Shown here: positions 57,924-64,000 of the stretch, piece after piece | How positions within the stretch are numbered: the first letter of the stretch is position 1 | Layout: the number at the start of each line of letters is the position of its first letter | NCBI RefSeq assembly: GCF_039555325.1 | Contig: NZ_CP154608.1 | Location: 806,001 to 870,000, forward strand | Origin: Sphingomicrobium sp. XHP0239 | GTDB taxonomy: Bacteria > Pseudomonadota > Alphaproteobacteria > Sphingomonadales > Sphingomonadaceae | Direction of reading: 5' to 3' | Length of the DNA: 64,000 nucleotides | The notes under the pieces: generated by a model | The model's input: the letters and a program-made list of their open reading frames with translations, nothing else | Told to the model about the DNA's origin: nothing | The model's database searches: none | Program-made: the position numbers and the translations under genes

Positions 57924-59122
57924 AGTTCGGCATCGACCGTCTGCTCGAGGACGAGACCCTTCGCCGCGAATTGAAGGGCCGCAAGGTCGCCCTGTGCGGT
58001 CATCCCGCTTCGGTCAGCGAGCGCCTCATCCATTCGATGGACGCGTTGGCGGGCCTCGACGACATCGATCTCGCCGCCGCTTTCGGTCCCCAGCACGGGA
58101 TGAAGGGCGACAAGCAGTACAATATGGTCGAAAGCGAGAGCTACATCGACCCGGTCCACGGGGTCCCCGTCCATTCGCTCTACGGCGAGGTGCGACGTCC
58201 GACCGACGCCATGATGGAAGGCTGGGACGTCGTCCTCGTCGACCTGCAGGATGTCGGCTGCCGTATCTATACCTTCCTCACGACCCTGCTCTACCTGCTC
58301 GAAGCGGGCGCGACGCATGGCAAGGCCGTATGGGTTCTCGACCGCCCCAATCCCGCGGGCCGTCCGATCGAGGGACCCAAGCTACGCTCGGGCTACGAAA
58401 GTTTCGTCGGAGCAGGTCCGATCCCGATGCGGCACGGCATGACATTGGGAGAGATGGGGCATTGGTTCGTCAGGCATTTCGATCTCGACGTCGATTATCG
58501 CGTCGTCGAAATGCAGGCGTACGAGCCCGACGGCCCCGGCCATGGATGGCCCGGGGATCGCGTCTGGATCAATCCGTCGCCCAATGCGCCAAGCGTGAAC
58601 ATGGCGCGGGCCTATGCGGGCACGGTGATGGTGGAGGGCACCCACCTGACCGAGGGCAGGGGGACGACCCGCCCGCTCGAGATTTTCGGCGCGCCCGACA
58701 TCAATGCGCGAACCGTCATCGCCGAGATGCAGCGTCTGGCGCCGCACTGGCTGACGGGCTGCGCTTTGCGCGAGATCTGGTTCGAGCCGACCTTCTACAA
58801 ACATGCGGGATCGCTGTGCCACGGCGTGCACATCCATGCGGAGGGGCCGGGCTACGACCATGCGGCCTTCAAGGCATGGCGCGTCCAGTCGCTGGCGTTC
58901 AAGGCGATCCGGGCGATCTTCCCCGAATACGATCTCTGGCGCGGCCTCGACTATGAGTATGAATATACCTCGGGTCGCCCCGCCATCGACATCATCAACG
59001 GCGGCCCCGCGCTGCGGGAGTGGGTCGACGATGAGGACGCGACGCCGGATGACCTCGATGCCTTGGCGATCCCCGACGAAAAAGCGTGGGCCGAGGAGCG
59101 CCGACCGTTCCTCCTATATTGA
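57920..59122 (+). CDS. namZ: DUF1343 protein, NamZ-type exo-beta-N-acetylmuramidase
   Basis: A 400-residue protein of the DUF1343 family, whose Bacillus member NamZ removes MurNAc from the non-reducing end of peptidoglycan fragments. Family segments visible are VALCGHPASVSER, FGPQHGMKGDKQYNM (acidic/His active region), VLVDLQDVGCRIYTF, VLDRPNPAGRPIEGP and the C-terminal YEYTSGRPAIDIINGG. There is no signal peptide, so it would act in the cytoplasm or be exported by another route. The start is TTG 57920, coupled to the DOMON gene. It would feed AmgK and MurU at 32.6-34.4 kb. Confidence 0.82.
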   Translation: MKFGIDRLLEDETLRRELKGRKVALCGHPASVSERLIHSMDALAGLDDIDLAAAFGPQHGMKGDKQYNMVESESYIDPVHGVPVHSLYGEVRRPTDAMMEGWDVVLVDLQDVGCRIYTFLTTLLYLLEAGATHGKAVWVLDRPNPAGRPIEGPKLRSGYESFVGAGPIPMRHGMTLGEMGHWFVRHFDLDVDYRVVEMQAYEPDGPGHGWPGDRVWINPSPNAPSVNMARAYAGTVMVEGTHLTEGRGTTRPLEIFGAPDINARTVIAEMQRLAPHWLTGCALREIWFEPTFYKHAGSLCHGVHIHAEGPGYDHAAFKAWRVQSLAFKAIRAIFPEYDLWRGLDYEYEYTSGRPAIDIINGGPALREWVDDEDATPDDLDALAIPDEKAWAEERRPFLLY

Positions 59123-59192
59123 TCGCGAGGCCTTGAGCCCCGACCGCCGCGGCGCAGTTCGCAACCGTCCCGAAGCTTGCTAGTGCGAGGGT

Positions 59193-59942
59193 ATGCCCGA
59201 CTATACCGACCTCTTCGACCAGCGAGGATCGAGTTACGATCGCGCCATGCAGGCGTTTCCCGCTGCGCGGGCAGAAGAGTTTCGCCAACTGCTCGCACCC
59301 CTCGTTCCCCGCTCTGCGATGATCATCGGCGATGTGCCCGCCGGGGGCGGCTATCTTCGCGCCTACATTGCGGAAGGATGCGAATGGGTACGGCACGAAC
59401 CCTGTGCCGATTTCACCACCCATGCGGGCCAGGATCAAACCGAGCGAAACGGGGTCGCTCTCTATCCCTTCCCCTGGAAGGACGAGAGCATCGACGCTGT
59501 CGTCAGTCTGGCGGGGATCCACCATCTCGAGGACAAGCGTCGCTTCTTCGCCGAGGCCCACCGCGTCACCCGTCCGCAGGGCGATTTCGTCGTGTCCGAC
59601 GTCGCGCGCGATCATCCGGTTGCCGCGTTTCTCGACGAATTCGTCGGCGCATACAATTCGACCGGACACGAGGGCCTCTATCTCGACGAGGGGACCGGGG
59701 AGGAGCTTCGCTCTGCCGGCTGGTCGATCGTCGATGACCGCGCCAACGACTATCACTGGGTATTCCCCGATCGATCCGCCATGATCGCCTTCGTCCGCCG
59801 TCTCTTCGACATCGGTACGATCGAGGACGGCGAGATCGGTGCGGCAATCGACGATCGACTGGGCGTCGATGATCTTCGGTCCGGGCAAGTCGGGATGCGC
59901 TGGGGCCTGCGGACCATCCATGCGCGTCGGATTGCCAAGTGA
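59193..59942 (+). CDS. SAM-dependent methyltransferase paired with an ATP-grasp enzyme
   Basis: A 249-residue class I methyltransferase. The SAM loop reads IIGDVPAGGGYLRAYI near residue 45 in place of the usual VLDVGCGTG, and motif DAVVSLAGIHHLEDKRRFF with RVTRPQGDFVVSDV completes the fold. The substrate is unknown. Its stop overlaps the GTG start of the ATP-grasp gene by four bases, so both are made from one transcript, and the pair probably acts on the same product. No signal peptide. Confidence 0.82.
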   Translation: MPDYTDLFDQRGSSYDRAMQAFPAARAEEFRQLLAPLVPRSAMIIGDVPAGGGYLRAYIAEGCEWVRHEPCADFTTHAGQDQTERNGVALYPFPWKDESIDAVVSLAGIHHLEDKRRFFAEAHRVTRPQGDFVVSDVARDHPVAAFLDEFVGAYNSTGHEGLYLDEGTGEELRSAGWSIVDDRANDYHWVFPDRSAMIAFVRRLFDIGTIEDGEIGAAIDDRLGVDDLRSGQVGMRWGLRTIHARRIAK

Positions 59943-61843
59943 AAGTCCGCGTGATCGGGTCGCCGTTGCGGATCGAAGGGTTCGCCTTCGGCCTGCGGTG
60001 CGCCTCGGTACGTATCTCTCTATCCGCCGAGACCATCGATCCAAGGCGATGCCGGCGGATCGGGAAGGAACTGAACGAACTGCTTGGCGAGCGTCAGGCT
60101 ACTCGATCGGTCGATCTGCCCCCTGCGCCGTCCGACGCCGGGGCACCGGCATTCGGTCGCTGGTTCGCAAAAACCATCGATTTCCTGCTCGCCTGTGCCG
60201 ATCTGGCATTCACCGACCCTTGCCGCGTCGTCTCGGGCGGCGAGCGATTGTCGGTCTTCATTCCCTCGTTCCGCCGAGGCTCTGGCGCGGTTCGAGCATT
60301 GGTGGAAATCCTCGTCGCACGCCTGAACGCCGACGCGCTCGATCCGACGATGCACGAGCGGCTGGAGAAAGTGCTCGCCGCCCTGCGCGATACGCAGCCT
60401 GCCACCACCAATGGGCCACGCTTCGCCCGCGCTGCATTCGATCTCGGAATCCCCTTTCAGGAGTTGGTCGGACCGACCGCGCAGTTCGGCATCGGACGCC
60501 ATGCCGTCGAACTGAGCGGTACGTTTTCACAGGTCACACCCCGCAATGCCACCGCGCATGCCAAGTTGAAGCATTATGCCTCGACGCTTCTTGCGCGGGC
60601 GCTCCTGCCGGCACCTGCCTTCGCCCTCTGCAGCAGTGCCGACGAAGCAGAGCGCAATGCCGAAGCGATCGGGTATCCGGTCGTCGTCAAGCCGGCCGAC
60701 CGTGACGGCGGCAAGGGGGTCGAAGCCGGCTTGCGCGACGCCTCGGAGGTTCGCGACGCCTTCGCAGCTGCGGCTGAGGTCAGCCGCACCGTGATGGTCG
60801 AGAAGCATGTCGAAGGCCGCGACTATCGCCTGACCGTATTCCGCGGCGAGACCATCTGGGCCGTGGAACGGCGGCCCGCCGGTGTAATGGGGAACGGACA
60901 GTCGAGCGTTCTGGAACTCGTCGCCGCCCTGAATGCGGAGCCGGGCCGGGGCGACGATACCCATTCGCGGCTGAAGCGGATTTCCCTCGGGGAACGCGAA
61001 GGATCCCTCCTCGCCGTACAGGATCTGTCGCCCGATTCCATTCCCGAGGATGGCCGCTTCGTCCGCCTGGCCCGCAAGTCCAACGTGACCGCAGGTGGGA
61101 CGCCTATTGCGGTGACGGAGGACATGCACCCGGACAATGCCGCGCTCGCCGCGCGCGCCGCCGAAGTGCTTCACCTCGACATCGCGGGCGTCGACCTGAT
61201 CCTGCCGGATATCTCCCGGTCGTGGCGCGAGACGGGCGGGGCGATCTGCGAAGTCAACGCGAACCCCGAACTGGGGGGTACGACATCGCTGCACCTCTAC
61301 CCGTGGCTACTCCAAAGACTGGTGCCGCGCGGCGGACACGTGCCGACCATCGCCCTCCTCGACGGACCGTCGACGGGGAAAGCTTCACTCGATCTGGCGG
61401 ATCGATTGAACAGCGAAGCCCACCCATGCGGCTTGCATTGTGCCGACGGTGTGCGCGTGGGGACGGAATGGGTCGAACGGGGCGCGCTGCCGACGCTCGT
61501 CGCTGGGCAGTGCCTGACCTTCGATCAACGCGTCGCCTCGCTCGTTCTCGGTGCGCTCGATCTAACCGTGACGATGACCGGCCTTCCGGTCCCGCAGGTC
61601 GATCTGCTCGTACTGACGGGCGAACGTCCCACCGGAGAGGGCGGCGCAGCCCTTTCGGATGGCCAGCTGCTGCTGTTGCTTGCAACCATTCGGCCGCATT
61701 GCGGCGACATCCGGTTGCTGGACGCGGGCGACTGCGATCCGGGAGTCCGCCGCGTCCTCGAGCGAATGCGGATCGATGCGTCCCCGATCTCGATGGACGA
61801 GATCGTGACGAAAAAACGAATCGAGATCGAAAGCCGGTCCTAA
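59939..61843 (+). CDS. Cyanophycin-synthetase-like ATP-grasp ligase with degenerate Mur-ligase half
   Basis: A 634-residue protein. Residues about 1-200 are an N-terminal domain; about 205-460 is an ATP-grasp domain closely patterned on cyanophycin synthetase: GYPVVVKPADRDGGKGVEAG, VEKHVEGRDYRLTVFRGE, RKSNVTAGGTPIAVTEDMHP, LDIAGVDLILPDIS and the metal-binding CEVNANPEL. After this, where CphA has a Mur ligase with GTNGKTT, here is TIALLDGPSTGKASLDLADR, then GLHCADGVRVGTEWVERG, and only about 160 residues in all. The P-loop is altered and the rest of the Mur ligase is missing, so only one ligation activity is likely, as in CphA2. The start GTG overlaps the methyltransferase stop. The product is unknown. 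Confidence 0.78.
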   Translation: MKVRVIGSPLRIEGFAFGLRCASVRISLSAETIDPRRCRRIGKELNELLGERQATRSVDLPPAPSDAGAPAFGRWFAKTIDFLLACADLAFTDPCRVVSGGERLSVFIPSFRRGSGAVRALVEILVARLNADALDPTMHERLEKVLAALRDTQPATTNGPRFARAAFDLGIPFQELVGPTAQFGIGRHAVELSGTFSQVTPRNATAHAKLKHYASTLLARALLPAPAFALCSSADEAERNAEAIGYPVVVKPADRDGGKGVEAGLRDASEVRDAFAAAAEVSRTVMVEKHVEGRDYRLTVFRGETIWAVERRPAGVMGNGQSSVLELVAALNAEPGRGDDTHSRLKRISLGEREGSLLAVQDLSPDSIPEDGRFVRLARKSNVTAGGTPIAVTEDMHPDNAALAARAAEVLHLDIAGVDLILPDISRSWRETGGAICEVNANPELGGTTSLHLYPWLLQRLVPRGGHVPTIALLDGPSTGKASLDLADRLNSEAHPCGLHCADGVRVGTEWVERGALPTLVAGQCLTFDQRVASLVLGALDLTVTMTGLPVPQVDLLVLTGERPTGEGGAALSDGQLLLLLATIRPHCGDIRLLDAGDCDPGVRRVLERMRIDASPISMDEIVTKKRIEIESRS

Positions 61844-63021
61844 TGTTTGCGCGATAGTTCGCGCATCGCCTCGTCCAGTCCATCGAGGGTGAGGGGGAAC
61901 ATCCGGTCGTCCATCAGATCCTTCAGGATCCGCGTCGAATAGCTGTGACCCCAATAGCCTTCGGGTGTCGGATTGAGCCACGCCGCGCTCTTGTACTGAT
62001 CGGTCAGCCGCCGCATCCAGGTGGCGCCCGCTTCCTCGTTGTAATGTTCGATCGCGCCCCCTGGATGAGTGATCTCGTAGGGGCTCATCGACGCATCGCC
62101 GACGATCACCAGCTTGTGATCGGCGCCGAACTTGTGAAGCACGTCATAGGTCGGGATGGCGCCGTCCCACCGCCGCCGGTTTTCCTTCCACACGCCTTCG
62201 TAGATGCAGTTGTGAAAATAGTAGTGCTCGAGATGTTTGAACTCGCTGCGCGCGGCGGAGAACAGCTCCTCGACCTGCTTCACGTGCGAATCCATCGATC
62301 CGCCGATGTCGAGGAACAGCAACAGCTTCACCGCATTGTGCCGCTCGGGCCGCATCTTCACGTCGAGCCAGCCCTGCCGCGCCGTTCCGCTGATCGTACC
62401 GTCGATGTCGAGTTCCTCCGCCGCGCCCTCGCGAGCGAAGCGGCGCAGGCGCTTGAGCGCGACCTGGATGTTGCGGGTGCCGAGTGCGACGTCACCATCC
62501 AGATCCTTGAACAGTCGCTTGTCCCAGATCTTCATCGCGCGCCCGTGCCGCCCCGGTCCCCCGATCCTCACGCCCTCGGGATTGTAGCCCCCGTGTCCGA
62601 AGGGGGAGGTGCCGCCCGTCCCGATCCACTTGTTGCCGCCTTGGTGACGGCCTTCCTGTTCCTCGAGCCGCTTCTTCAGCGTTTCCATGATCTCGTCCCA
62701 GTCGCCTTGGGACTTGATCGCTTCCATCTCCTCGGCGCTGAAATAGCGCTCTGCGACGGCCTTCAGCCATTCCTCCGGCAGATCGGCGGCCAGTTCCTCC
62801 CCCTCCGCCCGTTCCAGTCCCTTGAACGTTTCCGCGAACACCCGGTCGAAGCGATCGAGCATCTTCTCGTGCGGCACGAGCGCAGCGCGGGCGAGATAGT
62901 AGAAACTGGTGGGGTCCGCCTCGATCACCTCGCGATCGAGCGCCTCCAGCAGCATCAGATGCTCCTTTAGGCTGGCGGGAATACCCGCGGCGCGCAGTCG
63001 GTCGAGAAAGGAGATGAACAT
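61840..63021 (-). CDS. CoxE-like VWA-domain protein
   Basis: A 393-residue soluble protein with a helical N-terminal half and a C-terminal von Willebrand factor A-like domain, the layout of CoxE-type proteins that work with MoxR AAA ATPases in cofactor or complex assembly. The metal-ion site reads LLLFLDIGGSMDSHV, so the first Ser of DxSxS is Gly; a later VIVGDASMSPYE supplies an Asp. No MoxR gene is in this window; it may lie beyond. A Gly-rich linker (TGGTSPFGHGGYNPEG) joins the halves. Its stop shares four bases with the ATP-grasp stop. Confidence 0.85.
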   Translation of the reverse strand: MFISFLDRLRAAGIPASLKEHLMLLEALDREVIEADPTSFYYLARAALVPHEKMLDRFDRVFAETFKGLERAEGEELAADLPEEWLKAVAERYFSAEEMEAIKSQGDWDEIMETLKKRLEEQEGRHQGGNKWIGTGGTSPFGHGGYNPEGVRIGGPGRHGRAMKIWDKRLFKDLDGDVALGTRNIQVALKRLRRFAREGAAEELDIDGTISGTARQGWLDVKMRPERHNAVKLLLFLDIGGSMDSHVKQVEELFSAARSEFKHLEHYYFHNCIYEGVWKENRRRWDGAIPTYDVLHKFGADHKLVIVGDASMSPYEITHPGGAIEHYNEEAGATWMRRLTDQYKSAAWLNPTPEGYWGHSYSTRILKDLMDDRMFPLTLDGLDEAMRELSRKH

Positions 63022-63136
63022 GATGCTGCTGATAGCCCGGGCGCGCCTTTGCGGAAAAGGGGGTTGGTTAACGCTTTCCTAGGCAATGGTCCGTTATCGC
63101 AACGCTCGACACGAATTCACCGAAGGATTTCTTTTA

Positions 63137-64000
63137 ATGGCAACGCAGGGCCTCGACCAGGTTACCGAGAACGCGATCCGGGCGGTGGCCCGCGATTGCG
63201 GTTCCTTGAGTCTCGAGTGCAGCGACGTGGCGGGCTATGTCGAGGCGGTCACCGAACGGATCGGCCAGAGCCTCAAGACGCTCGAAACGCTCGAGGAGGT
63301 CACCGAACGGCTGACCATCGACCAGGCACGCGTCGCCGACAGCACCGATGAGGCGCGCCTGCTGGCCGACCAAGCCAAGACGAAGCTCGCCAATGGTCGC
63401 GAGGCCATCGAGGGCACCATCGCGGGCTTCCACGAACTCACCGAGCTGGTCGTCCAGCTGGGCGAGCGGATGGCAGGCTTCGCCACCGCGATGAACCAGG
63501 TCCAGAACGTTTCCTCGACGATCGAATCCATCGCGCGCAAGACCAACATGCTCGCGCTCAACGCGACCATCGAGGCCGCGAGGGCAGGGGATGCCGGGCG
63601 CAGTTTCGCCGTCGTCGCGGCCGAGGTGAAGAAGCTCGCCCATGATACGCGCAGCGCCACGGGTGAGATCGCCAGCACCATCGGCGAGCTCACGCGCGAA
63701 GCCAACGCCGTGACCAGCGAGATCAGCGACGGGGTGGAGCGCAGCCGCGCGGCCCAGTCAGGAATCGACACAATCGGTATTACCGTGCGCGAGGTGTCCG
63801 AAATCGTCGACCTCGTCGGCAATCAGTCGGAGGGGATCGCCCAGTCGACCAGCCTCATTCAGACCAGCGTCGATCGAGTGAAGGCCGGCCTCACCGATTT
63901 TGCCGGCGGTGCTCGCAGCAGCAACGAGGAATTGAAGCAGGCCGAAAAGCGCCTGTCGCATCTCGAACTGATGTCCAACAGCATGCTCGACACGCTGGCC
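63137..64000 (+). CDS. Soluble methyl-accepting chemotaxis protein (partial, runs off the window)
   Basis: Open from ATG 63137 to the window end, 288 codons so far. The N-terminus ([20 protein letters not shown]) has no signal or membrane segment. The helices lead into the conserved chemoreceptor hairpin tip, with [20 protein letters not shown] and [20 protein letters not shown], which contacts CheA and CheW. It is therefore a cytoplasmic chemoreceptor or a methyl-accepting domain protein; the C-terminal part beyond 64000 may carry a sensor domain. GAAGGA about 9 bases before the ATG acts as the ribosome site. It diverges from the VWA gene. Confidence 0.88.
   Translation, partial: MATQGLDQVTENAIRAVARDCGSLSLECSDVAGYVEAVTERIGQSLKTLETLEEVTERLTIDQARVADSTDEARLLADQAKTKLANGREAIEGTIAGFHELTELVVQLGERMAGFATAMNQVQNVSSTIESIARKTNMLALNATIEAARAGDAGRSFAVVAAEVKKLAHDTRSATGEIASTIGELTREANAVTSEISDGVERSRAAQSGIDTIGITVREVSEIVDLVGNQSEGIAQSTSLIQTSVDRVKAGLTDFAGGARSSNEELKQAEKRLSHLELMSNSMLDTLA

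Overview
This is about 64 kb of high-GC, densely packed alphaproteobacterial chromosome. The best guess is Sphingomonadales: it has a very long outer-membrane TonB-dependent receptor of the type those bacteria carry, an S16 protein with a long acidic tail, several secreted peptidases (S9, M2 and M28 types), a DivL-type cell-cycle pseudokinase, and alphaproteobacterial gene orders such as divL-tsaE-amgK-murU-addB-addA-trxA. Genus cannot be read from the sequence. Almost everything is chromosomal housekeeping; there is no phage, plasmid, IS element or CRISPR array.

Layout. 0-1.3 kb: a TPR protein and iron-type superoxide dismutase. 1.3-6.6 kb: a leftward operon dapF, mtaB, ftsY, yciB and an ABC-2 exporter pair, in which all five junctions are 4-base start/stop overlaps. 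6.6-12.9 kb: a DUF924 protein, ffh (the SRP partner of FtsY) and the ribosomal cluster rpsP-rimM-trmD-rplS, interrupted between rimM and trmD by a flavin oxidoreductase and a lipoprotein. 12.9-24.3 kb: peptidases M28, S9 and M2, a polysaccharide deacetylase, asd, an alpha/beta hydrolase, two small single-span membrane proteins, a peroxiredoxin and yqgE. 24.3-29.6 kb: ahcY and a large TonB-dependent receptor with a perfect CRP/FNR-like operator upstream. 29.9-41.3 kb: divL, tsaE, amgK, murU, addB, addA and trxA (cell-cycle control, tRNA modification, MurNAc recycling, double-strand-break repair, redox). 41.4-47.4 kb: secA and putA.

47.36-48.36 kb is the only clearly foreign stretch. It holds an AT-rich orphan secreted-protein gene, a 60-codon broken gene end on the opposite strand, and a group of hairpins, all lying between putA and tRNA-Asn. 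48.5-59.1 kb: nadK, an EAL phosphodiesterase, mfd, sdhE, recG, tyrS, a DOMON-like protein and a NamZ-type muramidase. 59.2-61.8 kb: a methyltransferase overlapped by a cyanophycin-synthetase-like ATP-grasp enzyme whose Mur-ligase half is degenerate and truncated; this is the best candidate here for an undescribed biosynthetic system. 61.8-64 kb: a CoxE-like VWA protein and the start of a soluble chemoreceptor that runs off the window.

The genes connect in a few ways. Ffh, FtsY and SecA form the protein export core. NamZ could release MurNAc that AmgK and MurU would return to UDP-MurNAc. AddAB, RecG and Mfd cover repair and replication rescue. All calls come from reading translated motifs and neighbourhoods by eye; no database search was possible.
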